Shown here: in pieces, positions 1 through 10,619 of the stretch
Numbering within the stretch: position 1 is the first letter of the stretch
Layout: each line of letters opens with the position of its first letter
From: Streptomyces sp. NBC_00708
GTDB lineage: Bacteria; Actinomycetota; Actinomycetes; Streptomycetales; Streptomycetaceae
Reading direction: 5' to 3'
DNA length: 64,000 bases
NCBI GenBank assembly: GCA_036226585.1
Contig: CP108997.1
Span: 4,526,001-4,590,000, forward strand
Program-made: the position numbers and the translations under genes
The notes under the pieces: model-generated
What the model was told of the DNA's origin: nothing
The model's input: only the letters and a program-made list of their open reading frames with translations
Databases searched by the model: none

Positions 1-75
1 CTGATCGCGGGCGCCTTCGGCGGCTGGCGCGCCTCCCGGCTGCGCCCGGCGGACGCGCTGCGCCGCGTCGAGTAG
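1..75 (+). CDS. ABC transporter permease, C-terminal end (partial)
   Basis: The window opens inside a frame that reads 24 residues to a TAG at 73-75. The tail (GAFGGWRASRLRPADALRRV, followed by E) has the hydrophobic-then-basic ending typical of FtsX/MacB-type permeases, in which the last membrane helix is followed by an R-x-x-R-P-x-x-AL motif. An ATP-binding subunit of the matching family starts 61 nt downstream on the same strand, so the two should form one lipoprotein/peptide-type exporter. The rest of the protein lies outside the window. Identification rests on the tail motif and the neighbour. Confidence 0.7.
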   Translation: MIAGAFGGWRASRLRPADALRRVE

Positions 76-136
76 GGCCGGTCCGGCCACCACCTGCCGG
101 AGAGGCCCGGCCCGTACCCCCTTCAGGAGATCACCC

Positions 137-820
137 ATGTACACGCTTCAAGGCGTCACCAAGCAGTACCGGCGCGGCAAGTCCACCGTGCACGCCCTGG
201 CCGGCGTCGACCTCACCATCGAGGACGGCGGCCGTCTGGTCATCCAGGGCCCCACCGGCGGCGGCAAGTCCACCCTGCTCCAGATGCTCGGCGGCCTGGA
301 CCGCCCCACGGCCGGCAGCGTCGAACTCGACGGGATGGACCTCGCCAGGCTGAGCGAGGCCAAGCTCACCAAGGTGCGCGCCCAGAACATCGGCTTCGTC
401 TTCCAGAGCTTCAACCTCATCCCCACGCTCACCGCCCAGGAGAACGTCGAGACGGCCCTCGTCCCCCTCGGCGTCAAGGCGTCCGAGCGGCGCAGAAGAG
501 CCGCCGAGGCGCTGGACTCCGTCGGACTCGGCGAACGGCTCGGCCATGTGCCCGGCGAGATGTCCGGCGGCCAGCAGCAGCGCGTCGCCATCGCCCGCGC
601 CCTGGTCAAGCGGCCCAAGGTGCTCCTCGCCGACGAGCCCACCGGCAACCTCGACGAGTCCATGCGCGACGAGATCATGGAGGTGCTGGAGACCCTCTGG
701 AAGGAGCACGGGCTGACCTTCATCATGGTCACCCACGACAGCGCGATCGCCCGCCGTGCCCCGCGCCTGGCCACCATCCGCAAGGGCAAGGTCACCATCA
801 CGGAGAACGCCGCGGCCTGA
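137..820 (+). CDS. ABC transporter ATP-binding protein (LolD/MacB type)
   Basis: This 227-residue protein is the cytoplasmic ATPase of an exporter whose permease ends just upstream. The Walker A motif (GPTGGGKST) lies near residue 39, the Q-loop in FVFQSFNLIPTLTA, the signature MSGGQQQRVAIARAL near 143, and Walker B plus catalytic Glu in VLLADEPTGNLDE. The NLDE D-loop and switch His (MVTHDS) are intact. Length and the 'FQSFNLIPTLTA.ENV' region are characteristic of the LolD/MacB/FtsE group, which extrudes lipoproteins, peptides or antibiotics or senses cell-wall stress. The ATG at 137 follows an AGGAG at 125-129. The substrate cannot be read from the sequence. Confidence 0.9.
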   Translation: MYTLQGVTKQYRRGKSTVHALAGVDLTIEDGGRLVIQGPTGGGKSTLLQMLGGLDRPTAGSVELDGMDLARLSEAKLTKVRAQNIGFVFQSFNLIPTLTAQENVETALVPLGVKASERRRRAAEALDSVGLGERLGHVPGEMSGGQQQRVAIARALVKRPKVLLADEPTGNLDESMRDEIMEVLETLWKEHGLTFIMVTHDSAIARRAPRLATIRKGKVTITENAAA

Positions 821-891
821 CCCGTCCCGCACCCGTCCCCAGCCGCCGTCGGCGGGCCCGCGCGCCCCCGGCGGCGGTTCCGCGTGCCCGT

Positions 892-1503
892 TCAGGCCGT
901 CCGGCCGCCCGCGCCCGCGACGGCCCTGCGGTACGCGACGAGGTCGCCCCGGCGCACCTGGCGCAGGCCGAGCGGGTCCGCGTACGAGACGCCCTCCTCG
1001 CAGGTGCGCACCAGGGGGCAGCCGGTCTCGTCCCGCTGCCCGGTGCCGGCGCGCAGCCCGTACCAGGGGCGCAGGGGCAGCCAGGCCAGCCCGTAGAGCC
1101 AGCGCCGCACCAGCCGGCCGGGGCCGGGGCGCCGGACGTCCGGCAGGCTCACCACCCGGATGCCCATGATCAGCTTGCCCGCGCCCGCCCCGAGGAACGC
1201 GGTGAGCACCACCTGGTTGACGAACGAGAGCACGAGCACCGGGCCGGCCAGCAGCGCCACGGCCTCGGGCAGGGGCACGGTGTCCACGTACGGTCGGACC
1301 AGCAGCCCGGCCGTGAGCACGCACAGATAGCAGTCCAGGCCCACGGCGAGGCAGCGGCGCGTCTCACCGGCGCGCGGCGGCGTGCGCGGGCCGGGGCGTA
1401 AGGACCCGGCGGCGTGCCCGCTGTGCCCGGACCGGGCGGGCAGGACGGTCCCGGCGGGCCTACGAGGACCGAGACCCCGGTGGTCTCCCCGTATGTATGT
1501 CAT
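892..1503 (-). CDS. RDD family membrane protein
   Basis: A 203-residue protein convergent with the upstream ABC ATPase. The core begins near residue 47 with R-x-x-A-x-x-x-D (ETRRCLAVGLDCYL), the Arg/Asp signature that names the RDD family, and continues through two hydrophobic segments (about 55-70 and 80-105) and the conserved GKLIMGIRVVS, where the G-K-x-x-x-G-x-x-V pattern of RDD proteins is clear. A further aromatic helix (WLYGLAWLPLRPWYGL) follows. RDD proteins are integral membrane proteins of largely unknown function, some linked to ion or osmolyte exchange. The first 45 residues are Pro/Gly/Arg-rich and poorly conserved in character, so the true start may lie further in. Confidence 0.75.
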   Translation of the reverse strand: MTYIRGDHRGLGPRRPAGTVLPARSGHSGHAAGSLRPGPRTPPRAGETRRCLAVGLDCYLCVLTAGLLVRPYVDTVPLPEAVALLAGPVLVLSFVNQVVLTAFLGAGAGKLIMGIRVVSLPDVRRPGPGRLVRRWLYGLAWLPLRPWYGLRAGTGQRDETGCPLVRTCEEGVSYADPLGLRQVRRGDLVAYRRAVAGAGGRTA

Positions 1504-3350
<1,847 letters not shown>

Positions 3351-3357
3351 CCGGCCC

Positions 3358-4335
3358 TCAGGGTGCCTCGGCCGGCACGAACGCCGGTTCCCCGGCCGAG
3401 GCACCGCGTACCAGGTAGCGGGTCAGCCCCCGGCCGGCCGAGGCCTCGTCCCCGGGACCCGCGGGCAACGGCCGGCGCAGCTGGCGGTAGAGGTCCAGCC
3501 GGTGCAGGTCGAAGGCCGCCTCGAACAGGTCGCCGAAGGTCGCGGCGCGAGCGGGCAGCCAGACCAGCAGGGCGAGCGCGGCCGTGCCCAGTGCGACCGG
3601 CAGCGCCCACCACGTCCACACGGTGAAACCGGCCGACAGCAGCGCCCACAGCAGGCCCATCACCGCACTGTCCACGGCCGCCCGTGCCGTCAGCAGCTCC
3701 GTACGCACATGCTCCGGCAGCAGCAGCCAGAGGTGGGGCCAGACGGCCACCGGGTCCAGACCGTACTTGTCCACCGGCCGGCTCTCCGCCGCGCGGAGGG
3801 TGTTGCCCACCCTGGTCGGCATCAGCCGCTCCGGGCTGCTCGGCACCCGTCGGCGCGCGCGGTCGAGCTGCTGGAAACGCGCCTGTTCCTCCGCTGTCGC
3901 CGTGCCCTCCAGTACGGCGGGGGCCAGCACCTGCAACCGGGCGTTCCTGCGGTCGGCGGCACGCGCCACCCGCCGCACCAGCGCGCGGCGCACCGGGGCG
4001 AGCCAGCGCGGCAGATAGCCCTCCAGCACCCGCAGCGCGCTTCCGGCCGCCGCCTTGACGGCCATCCCGGACGCCAGCACGCCGATGAGCAGCCCGACCA
4101 GGACCACCACCTGCACGGCGGCGGCCCGGCCCTGCAGCCATGTGCCGAGGGTGCCGAGCGAGCTCCAGCCGCCATGGCCGTACGTCCAGGCCAGGAGGCC
4201 GCCCGTCCAGAACACCAGGGCGGGGCCGGCCGCTGCCGCCCATCGCTCGGCCAGCTTCCCGCCGACCGACTCCCAGAACTTGCCGATCACGCCGTGCCGC
4301 CGTCCGCGACCAGCACCGATCCGTGCGTCGGACAC
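3358..4335 (-). CDS. Predicted membrane protein (unknown function)
   Basis: I do not recognise a named family for this 325-residue protein. Two hydrophobic stretches lie near residues 36-50 and 71-90 (AVQVVVLVGLLIGVLASGMA), then a basic, Arg-rich cytoplasmic-looking stretch of about 120 residues, then a second hairpin near 226-262 (MGLLWALLSAG...WALPVALGTAALALLVWLP). This gives roughly four membrane segments with a central soluble domain. Its start overlaps the 3' end of the 128-residue gene at 4287 by 49 nt, so the two are almost certainly co-transcribed. The pair is divergent from the giant TPR-CHAT gene, suggesting that it serves as the membrane partner of that system. This role is inferred from position only. 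Confidence 0.7.
   Translation of the reverse strand: MSDARIGAGRGRRHGVIGKFWESVGGKLAERWAAAAGPALVFWTGGLLAWTYGHGGWSSLGTLGTWLQGRAAAVQVVVLVGLLIGVLASGMAVKAAAGSALRVLEGYLPRWLAPVRRALVRRVARAADRRNARLQVLAPAVLEGTATAEEQARFQQLDRARRRVPSSPERLMPTRVGNTLRAAESRPVDKYGLDPVAVWPHLWLLLPEHVRTELLTARAAVDSAVMGLLWALLSAGFTVWTWWALPVALGTAALALLVWLPARAATFGDLFEAAFDLHRLDLYRQLRRPLPAGPGDEASAGRGLTRYLVRGASAGEPAFVPAEAP
3362..3405. terminator. Bidirectional hairpin after gdhA
   Basis: GGTGCCTCGGCC at 3362-3373 pairs exactly with GGCCGAGGCACC at 3394-3405; the loop itself contains a small CCGG/CCGG stem. It begins 12 nt after the gdhA stop and lies within the 3' coding end of the convergent membrane-protein gene, so it can end both transcripts. 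No U-tract is present, as is usual in streptomycetes. Confidence 0.6.
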
Positions 4336-4673
4336 CGGGGAGCGCGCTGCCCGATGTCCAGCCGGTACCAGATGTAGTCGCCCTCGGCGCAGACGAAGCG
4401 GTGTGCGTCGACCGGTTCGCCGTCACCGCTCAGCCACGCCGCCCGGACCTGGGGCGGCCGGTGGTCCGGGTCGGCGAGGATCGACGTGGCCAGGCTGAGC
4501 ACATCGGGCCGCTGCCCCAGCACGGCCGCCACCTCCTCCCCGACGTCCTCCCCGGCCGCCGCGCGCGCCAGGGCGCCGGCCAGCAGGGCGTCGATCCTCG
4601 CTCCCTCCACCGGGCCGAGCAGTTCGGTGAGGTACCCGCGCACCGTCCTTGCGGTGGTGAGGAGTTGGTCCAT
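4287..4673 (-). CDS. Small protein with a C-terminal C-x17-C-P-x-H-G segment
   Basis: A 128-residue soluble protein. The first 75 residues are helical and acidic (LTELLGPVEGARIDALLAGAL...). The C-terminal part reads FVCAEGDYIWYRLDIGQRAP followed by RCPTHGSVLV; the Cys, later Cys and His could bind a metal or form a small beta fold. I recall similar C-x-x-G-D-Y-x-W...CPxHG tails on small proteins and domains encoded beside trypsin-like, CHAT and other effector genes in actinomycete conflict systems, but cannot verify it here. The start at 4673 was chosen because upstream in-frame sequence is low-complexity Arg/Pro. The 134-nt divergent gap to the TPR-CHAT gene implies shared regulation. Confidence 0.7.
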   Translation of the reverse strand: MDQLLTTARTVRGYLTELLGPVEGARIDALLAGALARAAAGEDVGEEVAAVLGQRPDVLSLATSILADPDHRPPQVRAAWLSGDGEPVDAHRFVCAEGDYIWYRLDIGQRAPRCPTHGSVLVADGGTA

Positions 4674-4807
4674 CGCTGCTTGCCCTTCGGTACGCACGCG
4701 ACCCCGGTGCGGCGGACGGCGGCCGGGAAGGCCGAAAGGCCGGCGCCGCCGGAGCGCCCGGACGACAATGGTGCGGGAGCGTCGGACGCACGAGAGGGAC
4801 ACTACCC

Positions 4808-7800
4808 GTGACATGGCCGTCCGGATCAGGGAAAGTCCGCTACGAACCGGAGTCGATCGCACCGCACTTGGCACGGTTCCTGAGCCTGGGACGCGACGAC
4901 GTCAGGGAGTTCATCGCAGGCGACACCCCACTCCTCGACAGCTACGACATGGACGCCGCGCTGCTGCTGCTGGGCGCACGGCGCACCTCCGACGGCGTGG
5001 ACGGCCTCACCCCGGGCCAGTGGTTCAACCTCGGTGTGCTGCGGCTGACGCGCGGCGAGGCCCCTGCGGCCGTGGCCGCGCTGACCAGGGCGCGGGAGGC
5101 GGGCGACCGCGCGGAGCGGGCCGCCGCGGACCTGTGGCTCGGGATCGCCCATGAACCGGAGGACGAGGACGCGGCGCTGGCGGCGTACGAGCGGGCGATG
5201 GCGGCCGGCACCCAGGACTCCCGGTGGGCCGCCCTGGACGCCGCGCGCCTGCTCGCCGAACGGGAGCCGGGCCGCGCGGCCCGGATTCTCGCCGAGGCAT
5301 GCCGGACCGGGGGCCCGCACGTCGGCCCGTCGGCGTTCCGGCTCGGCCTGCTGCTCGGGCGGCTCGGCGACACGGCCGGCGCCGAGCGGGCGTTCCGGCA
5401 GGCCATGGCGGACGGGGACCGGGAGGACCGCGCGCTGGCCGCCAACAGCCTCGGCAACCTGCTGAGTTCCACCGTGACGGACGCCGGATCCGCGAGCGCC
5501 CGGGCGGCGATCGAGGCGTACCGGACAGCCGCCGACGGGGACACCACGGGCGCCGGCGAGGCCGCGGTCAACCTGGGGCTGCTCCTGGCGCGGCTGGGCC
5601 GGACCGACGAGGCGCTGGCCGCCTACCGCGCGGCAGCGGAGGGCCCCGACACCGAGCAGCACGCCCGCGCACTCACCAACATCGGCGAACTGCTCTTCCG
5701 GGAGGGCCGGACGACGGAGTCCGAAGCGGAGCTGCGCCGGGCCGTCGAGATCCGCCACCCCTTCCACTCGTACCGGGCGCGCTTCGACCTGGGAGTGGTG
5801 TTCGAGGCCCTGCAGCGGTTCGAGGAGGCCCGCCGGCAGTGGGAGCAGTGCCTGGCCGGGCCGCCGGAGATCGCCGAGCGCGCCCGCAGCCGGCTCGCCG
5901 AACCCCACGGGGTGTCGACCGGCTCCGCGACCGGCCCCGGCGCCCGTGCCCGCGAACTGGCGGCCCAGCTGTACTGCGCGCCCATCTGGTCCGACATGCT
6001 GGACCTCGTCCTGGCCGAACCCGACGCCCTCGACGCGGTGTCCGTGGAGCTGGCACGCCTGGTCCGGGGCTTCGAGGCCGAGGGACCGCCCGAGGGGATC
6101 GAAGGGCTGACGGCGACCCTGCGCGCCGTGGAGCTGGCCCGTGCACTGGGCATCGTCCCGGCATTCGCGGAACTCAGCGGCTACCGCGGGGTGGTCGACG
6201 ACGACATCGCCGTGCTGGCGATGCGGCTGCGGGACTACGTCCACCTGCACCGCACGGCCGGCACCCGGACCGAGGACGCGGCCCGCACGGCGGACCTGCT
6301 GCTGACGCATCCGGGCTGGCCGCGGCTGCCACCGGTGTTCACCGCCTGGGCGCTGCCCCTGATGACCGAGGCCATGACCGCGAGCGGGCTGCCCCGGCAC
6401 AACGCCCGGATCGCCAGGCTCATCGACGAGATGCGCGCCGTCGTCGCCACCGCCCCGCCCGGACAATCCCCGGACCTGTCCTACGTCCTCGCGAGCACCC
6501 TGCTGCTGCGTGCCCCGACGGCCGACGGGGCGGACGAGGCGGTGCGGCTGCTCGAATCCGCAGCGGAGGCCACCACGGACCCCGCCGCGCTGGCCGTCTA
6601 CCGCAGCTGCCTGGCCGAGGCCATGGCCGTACGCGCCTCCAAGGACTCGGACGGGCACCAGGGGGAGCGGGCCCGTGCGCTGGGGCTCGCCCAGTCGGCG
6701 GTCGACGGGCTCGAACGGCTGGGCGAGCCCGCGGCCCAGGACCTCCTGGTGGCGCGCCTGCGGCTGATGCGGCTGCTCCACCACGATTTCGAGGTGACGC
6801 AGGCGCGTGAATCGGCTGACCGGGCCGCCGAGCTGGGGCGCGAACTGCTCCGCGGCGACACCCGCGGCCAGCGCCTCCGGGTGCTGTACGACCTGGCCCG
6901 GCTGCTGATCGAGTGCAATGACGAAGCCGGGCTGGCCGAGGCCGTGCCGCTGCTCTCCGAGGCGCTGGAGCTGGCGCGGCCCGACGCCGCCCGGCACCTG
7001 GTGCTCGCCCACATGCTCGGCGTGCTGCTGACCGATGCCTCGCTCTACCCCGGTGCCCAGGGCGCGCACGCCCGGCAGGCCGTCCGGATCGCCGAACTGC
7101 TGGAGGGCGACAGCGTGGCCGGCACCGTGCCGGAGCTGGTGGGCGCCTCGGCCGACCTGCGCCGGCGCCTGTACGAACGCACCGGCGAGCAGACGCACCT
7201 GGACATCGCCATCGCGACGACGGAAGCCGTACGCCGGGATGCCACCGGTGAGCGGGCGGTCCGCGCGACCACCACCCTGGCCGCGCTGCTCCGGCTGCTG
7301 TACCAGGCGACCGGCCGCGTCACCCACGTGCGGCGCGCCGTCGCCCTGCTGCGCGGCGTGCGCGACGCGCGGCCGGCTCCCGAGCGGGACCAGGAGGCCG
7401 TCGCCCTCCTGGGTGAGGCGCTGGTCTCCCTCTCCGAGGCATCCGGCGACCTGGCGTACCTCGACGAGGCCGTCGACGTACTCGGCGAGGCACACGGCGA
7501 CGCGCACGGGCGGGGAGCGTACCGGCACCGGGTCGCCCGGTCGCTGGCCGCCGCCCTCGAGAACCGGGGCGCCGGGCTCCACGATCCGGAGGATGTCGAC
7601 CGGGCCGTCGGCCTCTACCGCGAGCTGCGCGACCGCACCGACCCGAGATCGGCGCTGCGGCCCCATGCCGAGGGGGACGTCGGGACCGTGCTGCTGCGCC
7701 GCTACGGACTGAGCGGCGAACCGGCCGACCTGGACGAGGCCATCGCCTGCCTGCGGCTCGCCGTGGGCGAGGAGGGACCCGGCAGCGTCGGTACCCGGCT

Positions 7801-9664
7801 GCTGACCAACCTGGCCGGCGCCCTGACCGCCCGCCACCGGTCCGGCGGACCGGTGGCGGACCTCGACGAGGCGGTACGGCGGCTCGAAATGTCCCTCTCC
7901 TACGAGACCCGGGGCTCGGCCATGCTGCCCCTGCTCCTGAGCGGCCTCGGTTCGGCCATGGCGCTGCGGCACACCGCCACCGGCCGCCCGGCCGACCTGG
8001 AGCGGGCCGTCGCCGCCCTGCGCTCGGCCTGCCGGCTCGCGGCCGAGCTGGGCGTCGAAACGCACGGGGCCGCCTCGAACTGGGCGCGGTGGGCGGGCGG
8101 GCGCGGGGCATGGGACGAGGTCGCGGAGGCGGCGGACCTCGGCCTGGACACCGCCCACCGGCTCTTCCGGGGCCAGCTCACCCGGGCGCACCGGGAGGCC
8201 CGGCTGACGGAGGCCGGACGGCTCGTCGCGGCCGGCGCCTTCGCCCGTACGGAACTCGGCGATCACGCGGGCGCCGCCCTCCTGCTGGAGAGCGGCCTGG
8301 CCCTGCAACTCGCCGACACACTCGAACGCGAACGCACCGACCTCGGCAGGCTCGCCGGGAAGGGTCGCGCGGACCTGGCCGAAGCCTACGAGGCCGCCGC
8401 GCTGGCCCTCACCGGCCTGGAACGGGCGGCCGCCCGTACCGGCGGCCGGGGCTCCGCCGGCGGAGAGGACCTGACCGGGCTCCTCCGGCAGCGCCGGGCC
8501 GAGCTCGACCAGGTGATCGACGAGATCCGCAGCGTGGACGGGTACGCCCGCTTCCTCACCCGCCCACGCTACGAGGACATCGTCGAGGTCGCCGCGCACC
8601 AGCCGCTCGTCTACCTCGTCAGCACGCCATGGGCGGGGCGGGCGATCGTCGTCGACGGCGACGGTGAGGCGCACACGGTCGCGCTGCCCGCGCTCACCGA
8701 CGCCTTCGTGCAGTCGGCGGTGGTCCGGCTGCTCGACACCCGGGGGATAGGGCTGAGGCGGGTGGCCGACGAGATCACCGGAGCGCTCGGGCCGGCCGTC
8801 ATGGACCCGCTACTGACGGCGCTGGACGGACATCCGGGAGCCACGCTGGTGCCGGCCGGCCTGCTGTCGCTGCTTCCCCTGCACGCCGCCCGGACGGGGG
8901 ACGCGGCCGGTGGCGGCCATGCCCTCGACTCCCTGCTGCTCACACACGCCCCCAACGCCAGGGCCGCGCTGGTGGCCCGCGGCTGGGCCACCCGGCACGG
9001 GCGCCCCGGCCGGCTGCTGGCCGTGGACAACCCGCAGCCCGGTTCCGCCCCGGTGACGACCGAGGCCGAGATCGCCGCGGCACGGGCCCGCTTCCCGGGC
9101 CACGTACACCTCAAGGGCGCCGACGCGACGCTCGACGCGACCCTGGCGGCGCTGGCCGACTGCGATGTCGCGCACTTCGCGTGCCACGGCGTGGCACGCC
9201 CGGACCAGCCGCTGGAGAGCGCCCTGCTCCTCGCCGGCGGAGAACCACTGACCCTGCGGACCCTCATCGAGACCCGGGTGGACGTACGCCTCGCGGTGCT
9301 GTCGGCGTGCGAGACGGCCGTGCCCGGCCTGCGGCTCCCGGACGAGTCGACCGGCCTGCCGTCTGCCTTCCTGGCCGCCGGCGCGGCCGGCATCATCGGG
9401 TCGCTCTGGCCGGTGCCCGACGCGTCCACCAACCTGCTGATGGCGGCCTTCTACGAGAACTGGGAGGAGGACACCGAACCGGCCGAGGCCCTGCGCAGCG
9501 CCCAGATCTGGCTCCGGTCCGCCACCAACCGGCAGGTGCGGGAACGCTTCCCGCACCTGCTCGCGTCCCCGCCCCTTCAGGGTCCGGGCCTGCGCCTCTG
9601 GGAGAACGCCTCGGAGCACTCCCCGGCGTACTGCTGGGCCGGCTTCACCTATACGGGCGGCTGA
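4808..9664 (+). CDS. TPR-repeat protein with C-terminal CHAT (caspase-like) protease domain
   Basis: A 1618-residue cytoplasmic protein starting at GTG 4808 with AGAGGGA about 10 nt upstream. Roughly residues 70-390 are classic TPR/SEL1-like helical pairs (repeated A-x-x-N-L-G-x-L-L and A-L-x-A-Y-x-x-A patterns), followed by a second, long helical-repeat region to about 1230. The last ~300 residues form a CHAT domain: His1460 in HFACHGVARPDQPLESALLL and Cys1501 in AVLSACETA give the caspase/separase-type His-Cys dyad, and GLPSAFLAAGAAGIIGSLWP is the diagnostic motif after the Cys. CHAT proteases cleave partner proteins in conflict systems (for example TPR-CHAT/Csx29 and gasdermin-activating proteases). 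No substrate is recognised nearby. It converges with msrA with a 13-nt gap. Confidence 0.9.
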   Translation: MTWPSGSGKVRYEPESIAPHLARFLSLGRDDVREFIAGDTPLLDSYDMDAALLLLGARRTSDGVDGLTPGQWFNLGVLRLTRGEAPAAVAALTRAREAGDRAERAAADLWLGIAHEPEDEDAALAAYERAMAAGTQDSRWAALDAARLLAEREPGRAARILAEACRTGGPHVGPSAFRLGLLLGRLGDTAGAERAFRQAMADGDREDRALAANSLGNLLSSTVTDAGSASARAAIEAYRTAADGDTTGAGEAAVNLGLLLARLGRTDEALAAYRAAAEGPDTEQHARALTNIGELLFREGRTTESEAELRRAVEIRHPFHSYRARFDLGVVFEALQRFEEARRQWEQCLAGPPEIAERARSRLAEPHGVSTGSATGPGARARELAAQLYCAPIWSDMLDLVLAEPDALDAVSVELARLVRGFEAEGPPEGIEGLTATLRAVELARALGIVPAFAELSGYRGVVDDDIAVLAMRLRDYVHLHRTAGTRTEDAARTADLLLTHPGWPRLPPVFTAWALPLMTEAMTASGLPRHNARIARLIDEMRAVVATAPPGQSPDLSYVLASTLLLRAPTADGADEAVRLLESAAEATTDPAALAVYRSCLAEAMAVRASKDSDGHQGERARALGLAQSAVDGLERLGEPAAQDLLVARLRLMRLLHHDFEVTQARESADRAAELGRELLRGDTRGQRLRVLYDLARLLIECNDEAGLAEAVPLLSEALELARPDAARHLVLAHMLGVLLTDASLYPGAQGAHARQAVRIAELLEGDSVAGTVPELVGASADLRRRLYERTGEQTHLDIAIATTEAVRRDATGERAVRATTTLAALLRLLYQATGRVTHVRRAVALLRGVRDARPAPERDQEAVALLGEALVSLSEASGDLAYLDEAVDVLGEAHGDAHGRGAYRHRVARSLAAALENRGAGLHDPEDVDRAVGLYRELRDRTDPRSALRPHAEGDVGTVLLRRYGLSGEPADLDEAIACLRLAVGEEGPGSVGTRLLTNLAGALTARHRSGGPVADLDEAVRRLEMSLSYETRGSAMLPLLLSGLGSAMALRHTATGRPADLERAVAALRSACRLAAELGVETHGAASNWARWAGGRGAWDEVAEAADLGLDTAHRLFRGQLTRAHREARLTEAGRLVAAGAFARTELGDHAGAALLLESGLALQLADTLERERTDLGRLAGKGRADLAEAYEAAALALTGLERAAARTGGRGSAGGEDLTGLLRQRRAELDQVIDEIRSVDGYARFLTRPRYEDIVEVAAHQPLVYLVSTPWAGRAIVVDGDGEAHTVALPALTDAFVQSAVVRLLDTRGIGLRRVADEITGALGPAVMDPLLTALDGHPGATLVPAGLLSLLPLHAARTGDAAGGGHALDSLLLTHAPNARAALVARGWATRHGRPGRLLAVDNPQPGSAPVTTEAEIAAARARFPGHVHLKGADATLDATLAALADCDVAHFACHGVARPDQPLESALLLAGGEPLTLRTLIETRVDVRLAVLSACETAVPGLRLPDESTGLPSAFLAAGAAGIIGSLWPVPDASTNLLMAAFYENWEEDTEPAEALRSAQIWLRSATNRQVRERFPHLLASPPLQGPGLRLWENASEHSPAYCWAGFTYTGG

Positions 9665-9677
9665 ACCCGCCCCGCCG

Positions 9678-10343
9678 TCACTCGCCGGCCGGGGCCACGC
9701 CCACCGGGCAGGAGACGCCCGTGCCGCCGATGCCGCAGTAGCCGCCCGGGTTCTTGTCCAGGTACTGTTGGTGCGCCGGCTCGGCGGGCCAGAACGTACG
9801 CCCCTCGGCCGGAAGGATCTCCGTGGTGATCTCCCCGTGGCCGGAGGCCGTCAGCACCTTCTGGTACGCCTCGCGGGAGGCCGCGGCGGCCTCCGCCTGC
9901 TCCGGGGTGTGGGTGTGGACGGCGGAGCGGTACTGCGTCCCGACATCGTTGCCCTGGCGGAAGCCCTGGGTCGGGTCGTGCGACTCCCAGAACAGCTTCA
10001 GCAGCTCGGCGTACGTGACCACGGACGGGTCGTACACGACACGGACCGCCTCCGTGTGACCGGTGAGGCCGGAGCAGACCTCCTCGTACGCGGGGTTCTC
10101 CGTGTAGCCGCCCTGGTAGCCCACGAGCGTCGTCCAGACGCCGTCCGTCTGCCAGAACTTGCGCTCGGCGCCCCAGAAACAGCCCAGGGCGAAGTCCGCG
10201 ACCTCCAGACCCTCCGGGTAGGGGCCCAGCAGCGGGTTGCCCAGGACGGTGTGGCGGGACGGGACGGTGAACTCGGGGACCGGACGGCCGCGCAGGGCCT
10301 CCTCCGGGGTGGGGAGCTGCGGGGTGCGGCGGTGCAGGAACAT
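9678..10343 (-). CDS. msrA: Peptide methionine (S)-S-oxide reductase MsrA
   Basis: This 221-residue enzyme reduces the S-epimer of methionine sulfoxide in proteins and free methionine at the expense of thioredoxin. The nucleophilic Cys is in the invariant [13 protein letters not shown] motif (near residue 53), followed by the typical GYxGG segment ([22 protein letters not shown]), the FWESHDPTQ block, and [11 protein letters not shown]. The distal Cys in [15 protein letters not shown] is suited to recycling disulphides. The N-terminal 45-residue extension is usual for actinomycete MsrA. ATG 10343 has GGAGGAG just upstream. Oxidative-stress repair is the expected role. Confidence 0.95.
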   Translation of the reverse strand: MFLHRRTPQLPTPEEALRGRPVPEFTVPSRHTVLGNPLLGPYPEGLEVADFALGCFWGAERKFWQTDGVWTTLVGYQGGYTENPAYEEVCSGLTGHTEAVRVVYDPSVVTYAELLKLFWESHDPTQGFRQGNDVGTQYRSAVHTHTPEQAEAAAASREAYQKVLTASGHGEITTEILPAEGRTFWPAEPAHQQYLDKNPGGYCGIGGTGVSCPVGVAPAGE

Positions 10344-10416
10344 ACGGGGGCTCCTCCTGGATCGGCGTGCTGTCCGTACAACGCGCCGGATCCCCCGCGG
10401 ATTCCTGCCGGTCCGG

Positions 10417-10539
10417 TCAGCTCCGGGGCGCGTCCTCGCCCCGCTCCGCGGCGTCGGCGTAGGCGTCGGCGCGCCTGCGGGCCTTGAACCAGAAGTAGAG
10501 ACCGAGGCCGATCAGGACGAGGGGTATCAGGCGTGCCAC
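10417..10539 (-). CDS. Putative 40-residue membrane microprotein
   Basis: A very short frame ([20 protein letters not shown], then an Arg-rich and acidic tail [20 protein letters not shown]). It has one membrane-spanning hydrophobic segment followed by positive charges, as expected for a single-pass protein with a cytoplasmic C-terminus. GTG 10539 is preceded by AAGGAC with 7-nt spacing; a longer form from GTG 10581 is possible. It lies between msrA and the 368-residue gene on the same strand. Supported by the hydrophobic pattern and ribosome-binding site only; function unknown. Confidence 0.45.
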   Translation of the reverse strand: MARLIPLVLIGLGLYFWFKARRRADAYADAAERGEDAPRS

Positions 10540-10619
10540 GCTGAAGTCCTTGCTGTAGGGACGGAGGGTCCACCGTCGCACACCCCGCGCCGGTCCGGAC
10601 AGGCCCCGCCGTCTCCCTC

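Noticed and set aside
4826..8674. A 1282-codon open frame on the minus strand opposite the TPR-CHAT gene
   Set aside because: Mirror of a real GC-rich gene; Gly/Ala/Arg/Gln-rich low-complexity reading with no motif, whereas the plus strand shows clear TPR and CHAT motifs.
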